Positions 11,775-24,105 of a DNA stretch of 64,000 bases are shown piece by piece. The notes under the pieces were generated by a model, which was given only the letters and a program-made list of their open reading frames with translations, searched no databases and was not told the origin of the DNA. Numbering within the stretch: position 1 is the stretch's first letter; every line of letters starts with the position of its first letter. The stretch covers positions 62,001 through 126,000 of the forward strand of contig JAJJXM010000005.1 in NCBI GenBank assembly GCA_024516155.1, read 5' to 3'. Source of the DNA: Pyronema omphalodes. Lineage: Eukaryota > Ascomycota > Pezizomycetes > Pezizales > Pyronemataceae. The position numbers were made by a program, and so were the translations under genes.

Positions 11775-12345
11775 CCTGTCTGTCTGTCTGTCTGTCCATG
11801 CATCCGTATATACGAATATTCCTCCCATTATCATCACCACCGTTAACCACATCATCAAGATTCATTCCGTTTTTATATCTTCATCCAATTTCGTACCACA
11901 CCATGTATATTATCATCGATATCATATAGTGTAAGTTATGGAGTAGCAGACAGTAGAAATATCAGCATCAGTATCAGCCTCAGTATCAGCATCAGTATCA
12001 CCATCAGTATCACCATCAGTATCAGCATCAGGAACAGCATCAGGAACAGCATCAGGAACAGCATCACCATCACCATCACCATCAGTATCAACAGCGCGCA
12101 AGATAAGTCACACATCCCCAACACATACAACTTCCTCAAGCCCATAAGCCCACATGCCCACATGCCCATATACCCCCCATCTATAACCAAAAACAAAATC
12201 AATATCAAAATCAAACCCGCCAAGCCCCAACCCATCAAACCCTCCAGCCAAACCCGCCAAACCCGCCAAGCCCCAACCCATCAAACCTCCAAGCTAAGCC
12301 CCAACCCACCAAACCCGTCAAATCGCCAAGCCAAACCCCAAAAAA
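11775..12345. repeat. Cluster of short tandem repeats (TCTG, CAGTATCAGCAT-like, AAACCCGCC-like)
   Basis: A TCTG tetranucleotide array at about 11775-11797 is followed at about 11958-12091 by a decayed hexamer array built from ATCAGT, ATCAGC, ATCACC and GGAACAGC words, then at about 12205-12345 by C-rich CAAACCCGCCAAGCCC-like repeats. The ORFs called across these arrays are repeat translations on both strands and are not genes. Confidence 0.75.
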
Positions 12346-12929
12346 CGCTGACGAATACCTGCGATCACTTGCGTTCAGTTGTTTCGCAGCCAAGGAACCA
12401 TTTCACGGGAGCTAACAGATAGTCGTGCCAAGAAATACCAACATGTGTCATGAAGCGGCAACAAGAAGCAGCGACAAGAAGCAGCGACATATATTGCCAA
12501 GTCACCGGCGTTAAGGATTAAGCAATACACGAGTACCAAGAATTGGAAATACCGATGGAATCGATGAGGAATCGTGGAGGAATATCGAGACTGGTGTTAA
12601 CACTACGGCAACACTAATGTCAACACTAATGACAAGTAAATGCCGATGTCGACGTCAGGTTTCTATGAAATATGAAAATGAAAATGACAACGAAAACGGA
12701 GAATACACACAGGAACCACAGGAATCAAAGGAAGCAAAGGAATGGGGTTGATATGGTTGCAGTTAATGAATATAGCGCCACGAAGAGGTACTCAATGAAA
12801 ATACCATCGATACCACCGATACCACTGATACTATGTCTGTATGTAAGGCAAAACCCAAGGCTATTGCACTGCCTACTCACGATCATTCGTTACATTGGTT
12901 GCAAGAAATGGATTCTACTAAGCATGAAA

Positions 12930-12999
12930 GCCATCACGAGAGCCATCACGAGAGCCATCACGAGAGCCATCACGAGAGCTATCACAAGAGCCATCACGA
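12930..12999. repeat. Dodecamer array CATCACGAGAGC
   Basis: About five to six copies of a 12-nt unit, the last ones diverged. The unit length is a multiple of three, so it stays open in several frames (HHES-type peptides), but no gene structure surrounds it. Confidence 0.75.
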
Positions 13000-13279
13000 T
13001 ATCAAGACAAGATCGAGCACATGAATAAGCATATGAACAATCCTAGTAGCTAAGGGGCTAAGGTGCTAAGGGGTTACAGGTTACAAGTATGCGGTATGAG
13101 GTATGCGGTATAAGGTATAAGATCTCTAGTATGAGGTATGATATCTAGTATGAGGTATGACATGTCCATAACGAATAATAAAATCATTACATCACTATCA
13201 TATCAATACGAAATCCCTATCATAACCCTCCTAGTTTTTTTCTTATCTTTCATTATCTTTCATTATATCTTCCATTATA

Positions 13280-13416
13280 TCTATAATCCCGAATCCCGAA
13301 TCCCGAATCCCGAATCCATCATCTAACCAAATTCCGATCTTCACAAAGGGAAACTAAAATAACGATTCCCGATTCCCAAATCCCGATTCCCGAATCCCGA
13401 ATCCCGAATCCCGAAT
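13280..13416. repeat. CCCGAAT heptamer arrays (two blocks)
   Basis: CCCGAAT/TCCCGAT-type heptamers occur at about 13288-13317 and again at about 13364-13417. Two separate blocks of one unit suggest local duplication or slippage. Confidence 0.7.
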
Positions 13417-13668
13417 GCCAATACCAGGTTCATTCCCTTATGTAAGCATCGTTATTGTATGGTGACTACAATTGGAGATTGGAGATTGAATATGCTATAT
13501 GCTACGCTACATGCTACAGAAAGTTAGCAACATAACAACATAACATCTGGATAGAAGTTTTCATATTATAGTCATCAGTTTTTCTCTCCGTATCGTTTCC
13601 AATGGATAAGGTTATTATTTCTAAATCAGGATTATTTAAAAGTGTTGTTTATAAGTTGTTATCTTTAT

Positions 13669-13805
13669 GTTATCTTTATATCTTACCCATATCTTACCCA
13701 TATCTTACCCATATCTTACCCATATAACCCGTTTACTACAAATCATATCCCTCACCATATCCCCCACTATCATCATCTTCATCATCATCATCATCATTAT
13801 TTTTT
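13669..13805. repeat. ATATCTTACCC 11-mer array followed by a CAT-rich tract
   Basis: About four copies of an 11-nt unit (roughly 13679-13726) precede a CAT trinucleotide tract (about 13768-13797). No gene is supported here. Confidence 0.7.
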
Positions 13806-14146
13806 TTCAAAAAATATTTCCAATGTCCAATTTATATACTATACTATATACAACTTCAACATCAACATCAACTTCAAACACAAACACAAACATCAACTTC
13901 AACTTTAAATACAAACATAAGCTCAATGAATCCTTTAACCAGATCAAAAAAGATTATCATTCCTATAAAGATATCGTTAGCAAATGTAGTGTATTTGGAA
14001 GATATGTCAGGATGAATTTGCAATGCCGGGGAAACAGAAACAAAATCAGAGGCGAAAAAGAAACTCGCTGGTCTAAACAGAAACAGAAACAAGAAACAAA
14101 GATAAGAGAGAAATAGACTAGAAAAGTATCTATAAACAACAACAAA

Positions 14147-15101
14147 AGTCTAAAACAATAAGTCTAAAACAACAAGTCTAAAACAACAAAAGTCTAAAAC
14201 AACAAAAGTCTAAAACAACAGGAAACATAACAAGCATAGCAAGAAAGCAAAAAAAAAAAAAAAAAAAGACGCCTACCTGAAAGCAAAAGAAACCCCTTCC
14301 CAAGAGCAGTTGAATTTCTAATGCCAAAAGCTGCTGTAACTCAGTTATCGAAAAAGTTACAAAGTTGGAAAAAAAAAAAAAAAACAGTTCAATAAGCAAG
14401 GGTAACAAGCAGTTTCAAGTAATAAAATCATAGCATCAACAAAAACTCCAAGTGCAAACCGCAAGCAAAAAAAAAAAAAAAATAGCAAGATGTCTATAAA
14501 TTCCCATTTTTTACCTTTCAAAAAAACAAAAAAAAAAAGAAAAAAAAAGCGAAAAACATAACCACACATCAAAAAACCAGCATAATAAACCAAACATGAG
14601 TAAACATCTTTTTTTTTTTGTAACAAAGAGAGTATCAGGATCAAGACCAGTATCATAGCTAAGATCTGTTCGTTATCCTTATTGTATATATGTATACTTG
14701 TCTTGCTATGCTCAAACCTACCCCTACCTACCTACATCTTTAGTACCCAGCTAAAAAAACCTCATGTTCTCACCCCATGAATCAATCAGCTCTGGATCCA
14801 TCCATCCGTCCATCGATACAAAAAAAAAATAAACAAAAAGAAAGAAAACCAACAATCAACCAACCAACCGACCAACTAACCAACCAACAACACGCTCCAC
14901 AAAGACAAAAATAAGAAGGAAAAAAAAAGAAACAGGAAAAACCAACGCCATACCAAACAAAAACTCTTGCCAGTGAGTATTTCAAACAATTCAACGAAAA
15001 GCCACGTGCAGAAAAAAACAAAACAAAAAAAACACTAGTTGCACCAAACCAACAGACACAAATACAAGTAGCAAATAAATCTTTCATCATGATATTGTTT
15101 A

Positions 15102-15137
<36 letters not shown>

Positions 15138-15250
15138 CGAGGAAACTTTTTACGCTTGGTTTGTAAAAGGGTATTTAAAAGCAATAAAAAAAACAGGTGC
15201 AGGTCCAAATCATAAAGTTTGCAGTCTCGCTGCTTTCGCCGCATCAAGAA
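14147..15250. repeat. A-rich strand-asymmetric tract with many poly-A runs
   Basis: About 1.1 kb in which the plus strand is strongly A/C-rich: GTCTAAAACAACAA repeats at 14147-14221 and A runs at about 14250-14268, 14370-14385, 14467-14482 and 15108-15136. The minus-strand ORFs here (Phe/Leu/Cys-rich) are artefacts of this composition. It sits directly downstream of the kinase gene. Confidence 0.7.
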
Positions 15251-15408
15251 TGTCGGGTCTGATTTTATCTTATCTTAAAAGAGGGACATTTCTAACAACC
15301 TTTTTTTTTTCACCCCAGCCGTAGTAAGCGGTATGTTCCCAAATAGACATTTCATATCTTCTCAGAGCTTTGTTTCGTGCTTCAAGCTTCAAGCTTCGCT
15401 GCGTAGCT

Positions 15409-17174
15409 CTAAGGAGATACTGCATGTGCATGAGAGAAATCACCTTCTTCGCCAGCTTTGCAGACTTTGATTTCTCTTCCCCACTCAGATTTGAGGACTT
15501 GGGAAGCGGTGATACGGCGGGCAGGATTTGGGTCGAGGATGGAGTAGATTACGTTTCTACACCGTGCCTTTTAGAATGTTAGCCTTGATTCCATCAAAAT
15601 TCTCATCGCACCTCGCTTCAACCAGTCCTCATTGACTCCGCTGTCATTATTACACCCCACTTCGCTTCGCATCATGGAAGACTTACCCTATGTAAATTCT
15701 CAATCGGTGCGTAACCGTCTTCATCCTTTCTTCCCTCGAGATACTTTTCGAAAAACTCATCCTCATCCTTTTTCGCGACTCTCCAGAGATGTCTTCCAGT
15801 TCTCATAGCCATATAGATAACACCAGTAGCCCAGACATCCACAGCTCTAGGATCAAATTCCTTATCCGTGTATTCCTCCGGTGCAATATACGGTGCGCTT
15901 CCACAAAGTCCACAAGTCATATGCGCCTCTTTTTCCCACGCCATTCGGAAACATTCTCCATTACCGAAATCCGTGATTTTAAGACATCCATTTGTTGTAA
16001 GGAGGAGGTTTTCTGGCTTCAAGTCTCGGTGGGCGACTCCCATTTCGTGCATATATTCCACACCACGCATTAACTGTTTAAAGTAGCAGTCTGCCTCAGC
16101 GACTTCCAACTTTCCAGCCGTCAAAACAAGGCTATAAAGATCACCACCGGCGCAAAACTCCATAACTTCGCAGTAATCACCCTTAGCGTCTTGTAAAAGG
16201 TCTAGAGTGTGGATGACATTTGGATGTCTAAGACTTGAGGAGATACAGAACTCGCTAGTAAGGCGCTTATGATATTTCCTACTTGATTCCTGAGGGCGAC
16301 GTCTGAATTCCTTGACGGCGTATAGCTGTTCCGGTTGACCATTTTTAGGATCAATTTTGTGGGATATCCGTACGATACCGAAAGCACCGCGTCCAATAAC
16401 CTCTTGACATTTACCGTATTTTTCTACCAAGCTGGTGGTCTGATTTGGTCCTCCTTTTTTGTCGACAGGAAGCTTCTCTCCACGTATACCGTCGACCCAT
16501 CCGCTCATGAGGCTTAGACGATCAGGTTCGTATTCGTCCTTCTTTTTACCGCCGCCGATAAAGTCACGGAGCATGCCAGAGAGCTTCTCTTGTCGTTTCA
16601 TAGCACGGAGGTAATGCTCGTGGGTACTATCGGAGTGCATGATAAAACGTGGGGTCTTTGGGTCCGATGTAGTAGCGTGGCTTGTAGAGGTTTGTTTCCT
16701 ATAAAGATTTGGTTTTGAGCCTGAGGTACGACCACTCAATATGCTTGAATCTGTATCGGAGGTGTTTCCATCCATCTGCTTATCCCTGGCAGCTTTCGCG
16801 TCATGTTCGGAGACAACAGATTTCGCGGATGAAGAAGAGGATTTGCCGTTTTGAGAGAACATTCTTTGAAGACGGGCGGAAATTGACTTCTTTTCTGGGG
16901 GAGGAGCAGCGGGGAGAGCTCCTAGAGAAACGAGAGACGGTAACCCGGGTAAAGCGATAGGTTGACCGGTGATTGGGTTCAAAACTGGAGATCCAGCTAC
17001 AGATGGAGCAGCAGATGGCGCGGTGGAAGAGATGCTAGGAGCAAATAACGAGGAAGTTCGACGACCATCTTGTTGATTTGATTGTTGCTGTTGATTCGTA
17101 GTATCTGCTTGATTCCGCAAATTCGAAGCGGCGGTTGATGCTGCTCCATCACCAGACAGGGGGGGTTCAGTCAT
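15409..17174 (-). CDS. hal4: Serine/threonine protein kinase, SAT4/HAL4 (NPR/HAL5) type
   Basis: Fungal-specific kinase family that regulates plasma-membrane transporters, in yeast the Trk potassium system and so salt tolerance. Minus-strand exons 17174-15687 and 15567-15409, intron GTAAGT..AAG of 119 nt, 548 aa. Residues 1-250 are a low-complexity Ser/Gln/Ala-rich N-terminus with the short AMKRQEKLSGMLRDFI motif. The kinase domain runs from about 254: GRGAFG P-loop 261-266, lysine K288 in YAVKEF, HRDLKPEN 382-389, DFG 402-404, and APEEYTDKEFDPRAVDVW from 431, a hallmark of the HAL family. It ends DPNPARRITASQVLKSEW. All catalytic residues are present, so it should be active. The exact orthologue within the Hal4/Hal5/Hrk1 group was not resolved. 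Confidence 0.88.
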
Positions 17175-19050
17175 TGTTATTGATGTAAGAGGAGTCGAAT
17201 GTGCGGTTGGGGCGTGGGAGCGAGAATGGTGGCGGTGGTTCGAAAGTTTAACGCCGCAGGAGATTCAGTATTATTAGGCCGGCAGTATCTAGTGGTAGTA
17301 GATGTACTCTCTCAGCTTCAGAAGCAAGCAGGCAGGCAAGCAGGCAGGCAGGTCGACAGTCCGAGCGATCTCCCTGTGGATGATATCGGACGTCGTCTTT
17401 TTTTGGTGTGGCACGGGGAGGGGGGGCGGTGGGAAGTGGGAGGTGGGAGGAGTGAGGAGGGAGGAGGGGGGAGGGGTGGGCTGGTGTCTTCGTGCTCGTC
17501 GGGTGGGCTCGTCGATGCTGGCTGGCAGCAGTAAGTATCTTCTTTCTCTCTCAACTACTTTCGTACAGCAGAGGACTGTGCCTCAACTACCAGTGGTGCT
17601 TTAGTCGGTTGCGCACTATGTCGCTGATTTGCAGCTGGGGTTGGCTGGGGTGTTGGTTGGTTGTTTTGAGCGTGGTGGTGGGAGCGTAGAGTAGTTGCAG
17701 CACTGGTTTCTGGGCGAGGAAGAGGAATTCAGAAGCTGAGATGAACCGTGACTTGATTGGATGACTTTTGGGGGAAGTCAGGCGGGGCGGAGGAGGAAGA
17801 GGAGGAGCAGGAGCAGGAGAAGGAGAAAGAGAAGAAGAAGGAGAAAGAGAAAGAAAGCAAGAGTTGTAGAAAAAGCGACGAGACGAAAGTGGCGAAGGGA
17901 AGAATTGTTTGAAAATCGAGTGGGAAGTGACGAAAATATACTGTTAGGGCACAAGGTAGTAGCGGTCTCGCTTCGTGGTCTTCGGTCGCAGGGTGATCCA
18001 GTGACAGCGACGGCGGCGGCGACTGGTAAAAGAGAAAAAAGGCTTGTGAATTTGACGGTGGCGGCAGGTTGAGTAATATTGGTCGTGGCAGCAGGCAGGT
18101 TGAGTAAAAAGAAGCCTGGTAAGTTCGAAAGTTTTTATTACAAAATCATCGCAGTCAGATTTCAACTTGATTGTTGTATTTTTCTGACTTGATTGAGTCT
18201 GATCTGATCTCCTCTCCTTTCTTCTGCTCAGAGCTCTGTCCTGACTGCTCTTCTTGCTATCGTCTCTTCTTGCTCTGCTTCTTCTCAGCTCGCTGCTCAA
18301 CACCAAAGACGAACCAACAACAACGTCTTCAACGCTTGTAACCGAAATCTCAACTAGAAGAGGGCTGAGTAGACTTACTTACGTTTTCCCGATGGCTGGC
18401 TCCAGGCCACGAGTTCCCTGCTGCTGGGCAAAGAGCCGGGCTGCTGGGCAGAAATGAAGCAAGCACCGCTGAGACACTGAGAAAAGTCAAGCGCGATCAA
18501 ATCAAGCTCCGACAAGTTCAGACCAAGACAATTCAAAAGAGTCAAGGAGAGACAAAAAAGACCAAGACTCCCGGAGATGGAAGGAAGGAAGGGAAGGCGG
18601 GAGCCGTCGATTGAGCCGACCACCAGTCTCACAGGACAGAAGCCAAGAAAAATGATCACGGTAGCTGATTGTAAAGACCCAGCGAAGCATCAGCGAGATG
18701 ATACCACCAACGATAGATAAAAGCAACAACCACCACCACCACCAGCTTGAAGTCTGATCCCTTTTAGATATGTACTCTACATAGAACCAAAATAATCGGG
18801 GAACCACCACTAAGGGTCTAAAGCAAAGACCGACAAGATGATGATAGCCCTGATGCCACAAGTCCATCCCACTCACCGGAATTCCGTAATAAATGATTAT
18901 GAAACCCCCAGCTTCAGCACCGGACAGATGGTGATCTACTGTATGCACTGTATTAGATCTCATCCCCACTTTCACTTCTCCCCACTCGTGATCTACGAAT
19001 CACCATTTAGCCATTGTACCTATACTCGGTTACATTCAAAAGGCTTGTTC
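17175..19050. other. Long leader/promoter region of the kinase gene, GA-rich
   Basis: No coding gene supported. It contains a GGGAGG/GAGGAG-rich purine tract (about 17415-17480 and 17785-17880) and several ORFs on both strands without family features. Long 5' leaders are plausible for this kinase class, but I see no decisive signal. Confidence 0.4.
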
Positions 19051-20640
19051 TTTTAGTTTCTCTACGTATGTACCTCTATGTATCTATCTACGTGGTAAAA
19101 GGCTTATCCCTTCGTTGATAGCTGATAGAACCCAGCTCCGGAGTTTCCGCGAATATGAATACAGCGTGAGGCGCTCGAGTGAGAATTATGAAGTGCAGGG
19201 CTCCCTGGGTAGCATATGAACTACGTTTTGCACTTATCGTTCCCTTACCTATTCCTTCATAAAAAAAAACGAAAGAAAAAAAAAAAGGAAAAAATAAAAT
19301 AAAATAAATTTAGAGATAAAAATACAAATTGGATTATTTGAATTAAATACAAACAGCAACATCGATCATCGATCATCAAATTCACCTTATCAAAACGAAC
19401 CGTTTTCTTTTTTTTTCCTCAAAACAAATATAACTAACAACCAACCAATCGCAGTATAGAATAGTAAATAACACAACCGGTAGCGCATGGTGCATTACAA
19501 GCTAACTTCAACTAGATACAATCCAACAACATCATCTTTATCCGTTAAAAAAAAAATTTCTCGCTCTATATATGATTTCAAAATTCCAGATTTTAACTTG
19601 TGTTGGAATCCGGATAAGATATGTACGATATATACAAAATCAACATGCACATGAATGACAAATCATAACGAAGTATTTGAGTCTATGGCCGGTGAACATA
19701 GAAGGATTTGATAGCAGGATATTGATTTTTAAAAAAAAGCATCGAAATCACAATTTTCTTCATACGTATTGCATTTTTTAGATTGCTTTTCTGGAATTGC
19801 CTTATTGAAATTTATCTGATCCTTAGCGGAATAAGGAATTGAGGAATTGAGGAATTAATGATCTATAAACTTCTAGTAACGTATTCAAAGATTTCCACGA
19901 TTTTAAAAGTTCCAAAGATTCTAAAAAAAATCAAGTCCAAAAAGCCAAAAAAAAAAAAAAACCCCCCGATCTAGGTTCCAACACTAACAAAAAGAAAGAA
20001 AGAAAAAAAATAACCTTCAAAATAAAGAAAGTGAAAGAACCAACTAAAAGTAAAGAAAGCGGAAAAAAAACTGGCGAAAGGTGTTTTGTTTCAATCATAC
20101 ACCGTTCGAGGCCTTTCGGGTCTATGCGGGACATGACAAAAAGTGAAAAAAAAAAACCTTCCAGAGTGAACAAAATGACGCAATGCAGAAAAGCAGCAAG
20201 ACATACATAGGTACATATTACAGTAAGTAAGGCAACAACCACCGGTGTTACTTCTAGAATATCCGAAGCTTCACTTTTCACTTTATAACAAACCCCACCG
20301 ACCTGAGTAAGGGGAATAGGGCAGTAAAACTCTAGAACTCGAGAACTCTAGAACTCGAGAATTATGTGGTATGTATATAGAAAGATTTAGTGCCATATGG
20401 AAAATTGATGACGCAATTTGTATGATGATGTGTATAGTTACCTATATAATTTTACACCAGCATCGTATATGCCCGTTGATAATAAATTAACTAACTATAT
20501 GCGTCTACTGACGCCGGTTTAACAATTATCATTATAGTATCATATCGTTTAGAATCATAATCGTAATTATTGTCATGTATATACCATATGTATTCATTTC
20601 GTTTGAATTCATATCGATGAAAACAATCTATATATCGTGC

Positions 20641-20677
20641 ATGTTCTTATGTTCTTATGTTCTTATGTTCTTATGTT
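20641..20677. repeat. TTCTTATG tandem array
   Basis: Four to five head-to-tail copies of the unit GTTCTTAT in AT-rich intergenic DNA. Confidence 0.75.
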
Positions 20678-21290
20678 TTTCTCGGGGTTCGTTTCTTTGT
20701 CAATATAAGTTTCCTTGAAAAAGTTACTGGAATTTATACACATGCTTCCTCGGTGGCCAGCCAGGAGCTAGACGCTATGTAAACGCCAGCCGATAGACGC
20801 CAGGGGCTATCTTGTATTTTATTCCTATCTCAAACTTTTCACGCCGGGGGTGATAAAGAAGCATTTCTTTTTCTCATGACAGGCGAAATTAAGCTTCAGG
20901 TGATATACATATGCGTTGTGGCGTTTAATTGATGTGCGGAGGTGCTGCGGTGTTATGGTGGTGATGTTGGGAGGTGTTAAGCATGTGCCGCGATACTGCG
21001 ATGCTGACTCCAGATTTCGGGCTTCGGGCTTCAGACTCCATATTTCCAGCCGCGCTTATTCGGAAACTCTTGCCTTTCCTACTTATCATACATACCATAC
21101 ATACCATAGTCGTAACCACCGGTCAAACTGTCAACATCTATTAAGGCTGGCTACTGCACTGCCGTATTTGTCGCTGTATGAGGTATACTCCTACCCACCG
21201 GTCTCGAGGCATATGACCCGAGTCTCAAGTTTCGAGTCGACTGTATGTACATACATAGCGGTAATTGCGGTTGATTCTTAACTTGTGCAC

Positions 21291-21362
21291 TTTTAGACCG
21301 CACTTTTAGACCGCATTTTGGAACCCCTAGACCGCACTTTGGAATTTTTAGACCGCACTTCA
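21291..21362. repeat. Four imperfect copies of TTTTAGACCGCACTTT
   Basis: The core AGACCGCA(C/T)TT recurs at about 21294, 21308, 21328 and 21349 with variable spacers. It lies about 50 bp beyond a 13-nt match to the inverted terminus of the mariner-type element found at 30.9 kb. It could be a subterminal transposon repeat or a decayed minisatellite. Confidence 0.6.
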
Positions 21363-24105
21363 TAGATCGCTCTAGAGCTCGCTAAACTGGGCTTTTTCCA
21401 TCTCGAGTCATACATATGGTATCAGGTATCTCGATTTTGAGCGATAAACTAATGGGGGGAAAATGTTTTTAGAAAAAAATTTGTTGTTAATCAGGATTGA
21501 AAAAAAGACTCGTGTATTGTGGCTTTGCTGGTTGTGCTGGTTGCGCTGGTTGTGCTGGATTCTTGGGCATTGCAAATTTTTACAGATTTTGCAGACTCCA
21601 CAAGCTCCGATACGGCAAAACAGAAAAAAAAAAAAAAAAAAAAAACCTCAAACCCAACCCCAAAACCCCCAACTCATCAAAGCGGCTGTGTATATAGTGT
21701 GTATATAGTGTGTACAGTATATGTATGCGCGCGAGTGCATACTGTACTTACATGTATGTACTGGTACATCGCTCATAGGGCTACACCTGTCACGAATCAC
21801 ACATCATAATGCATCGGTATCCCCCGACGTCGACGCGCATATCTGAGGTTGAAAATTTTCCGGGCCCGCTTATCGCGCCCTAATGTTTCGCTGTACTGTA
21901 CATACAGTATGTACTTGGATACTGTAGTTATGTACTCAAGTAGTAGCACCATAGCGTTTAGACTTCTTTCCGCCACTGGTGCGCTTTGTGGAATCGTGGG
22001 AAATGGAAAATTCGGAAACTAAAGCTTGTATGTATTATGTGTATGTAATGATTATGGTATCATATCATAGAAATTATTTCATGAGGGATATTAGATGTAA
22101 GCTTCGTAAGTATATCATTCATGGCAAGTGTAGCCAGACCGAGGGTCTGATTACCGGTATATACTTCAGTCATTAATTACATTATTAATGCCGGAACTTG
22201 GAGCTGGAGTAAAACTGGCGTACTGTATCTATCTCTGTACATAAAACAGCAAACAGGCAGCTGTTAGCAGTCTACCGTAATGCTGAATGTATGATGTAAA
22301 TCCTTTCTCTCGTCATATATAAAAAATCGGTACATATGACAGCCTGACAGTTTGTATGACAACCATAAGGCCAGTTTTGCTGCCCAACACGTGGATCCAG
22401 GGATTCGACCCGAAAGGCCCTTTTTGTGTATGTATGTGTAAGAAACCACCATGGGTGTGTGCGTATGCTTTGTATGCCACCACCACCATATAGTGAAACC
22501 ATAAGATGATCAGCTACAAAAACAGTGATTAGATAGCATGATAGCATTCTGCAGATCAGATGGAAATATGATACAGTGATACTCACCGGGCCGGTCGATA
22601 AAGTTTCTTGCATGGGGACTGCTGTTTTCGGGGGAAAGAATTGGCCAAGAGTTTTTAGAGCTCGGAAAGATTGATAATAGTCTCCTGCAGCCCTAAAGGT
22701 TGGCGAGGGATTTTGTGGATGGAGTGAGAATTCATGCTTTGTTAGTGGTACATATGTAGGAGGGATTTGGAGGAAAATGTGTACTTGAGTACATAGAATG
22801 GTTGGTCTGTGAAAAGCGGTACTTCCATGAGGTGCCCCGAATTACATACATGGTGGGTGTAAACGTGGGGAAGGTGTGGATATTTCAAAGGTGGAGGTTC
22901 TTATGGTTTGATATGCCAAGTGAAAGGAGATCCAGAGTACATAGGTACATAGGTACATACCAAGAGTCGGGTCGATCCGCAGAAACACCTAAATAGATGC
23001 TCTAACCTCATCTGATAAACCGCTAACGAAGCGAAAGATAAAGTTGTGATTTGTGTAGTTGGTCGTCATGATCCTCCATAATGCAATCATCCGTAACCAA
23101 TGACGAGTGCCATATATGCTTCCCCTTCATATTTTTGGTGCAGGGAAGTGATGAACATTGTGGCTTTTTTTTAATAAATCCTCAAACCTGGTTTACAGAA
23201 ATAAATACCAATGTCGGTTATTGTAGGAGTTAGGCGAGTGCCATACGAGGACCCCCACCCCCGATTGTATGTCAGCCAAGTCCAGGGAAGTGAGATTTAC
23301 TCATTGATGTCATCGAAATGTTGGTGGAGATCGGATTAAAGTTCTTCCTGATTATGCAAAGAGAATGCCAACTTTGCAGCTTGCCAATCAGTATCAAACA
23401 CCAAAAACGTGAAGGATAGGACAGAGGATGGGAAGAGTTACCGAGCTTAGAATAAGCCGCACTGGCACATTTATCAAGGAGTTTACTGATAAATGTGTTC
23501 CGAAGATTGACTAATGCCAAGGCCAGAACATTTGTTTTTCGACAACACGTTGGACGGGTGGATGTTCCAGTTGAGGCTTTTCATTAATAGTTAACGATAA
23601 GCTTGGTTCCACAAATCAAGGTAACTTATAATTGGATGAAGCCATGATGAAAATATACTTTCGTATATCCTCCATCTACGACAGCTATCAGCTTCAACTC
23701 GAATAAAAATCAATGTACCGCCCATCAACGGGTCGGCCCGCAGTTAAATATTTGCCAGGAGTAATAAAAAAGCTGATTCAAATTTGTGCAGAATCAAGGT
23801 TCCTATTCGCAATCAAATCATCCGATTATAATTATTCCTTCACTTCTCTCAGAAACAGAGGATGTAGATACTCGAGAGTTTATATCCCCGTCTCCCGCGG
23901 GGGGCGCTAGTTGAACGCGCTTGAGTAACCCCGCATGAACGCTAGCCGTGTACAGTAAGCAACCGCCGGCGTAGTTCGCACAAGCTTTTTTTTCCACGCC
24001 TAGTAACTGGTAGCTATCGTCGCGACTTTTGAAGTTTCCTCTCAACCTACAACCTCACGTCGCACCTCAACCCACCTTCCAAACCAGTCTACAAATACCG
24101 CAACA

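Larger units (their letters stand above)
19051..24105. other. Gene-free AT-rich region with short repeats
   Basis: No gene supported over about 5 kb. It includes A-rich tracts (19258-20160), a TTCTTATG octamer array (about 20641-20677), a local repeat around TTTTAGACCGCACTTT (21291-21362), an A21 run near 21624-21645, and many TACATACA/TACTGTA words. The ORF at 23272-23520 (minus) has no recognised domain. The last 150 bases carry the promoter and leader of the DUF2423 gene. Confidence 0.45.

Noticed and set aside
14250..15136. Poly-A tails of retrogenes or retroposons
   Set aside because: Runs are numerous, irregular and not preceded by coding or repeat sequence, and no target duplications were seen.
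17944..18306. Basic 120-codon ORF upstream of the kinase
   Set aside because: Arg/Ser-rich composition follows from the GA-rich DNA; no start context or conserved motif.
22370..22425. tRNA-like GGGTCGAATCCC sequence on the minus strand
   Set aside because: The loop is one base short of a T-loop, and no matching acceptor stem, D-arm or anticodon arm could be folded.
23272..23520. Minus-strand ORF beginning MALVNLRNTF
   Set aside because: Not repetitive and has a possible splice donor, but no partner exon or recognisable family could be found.
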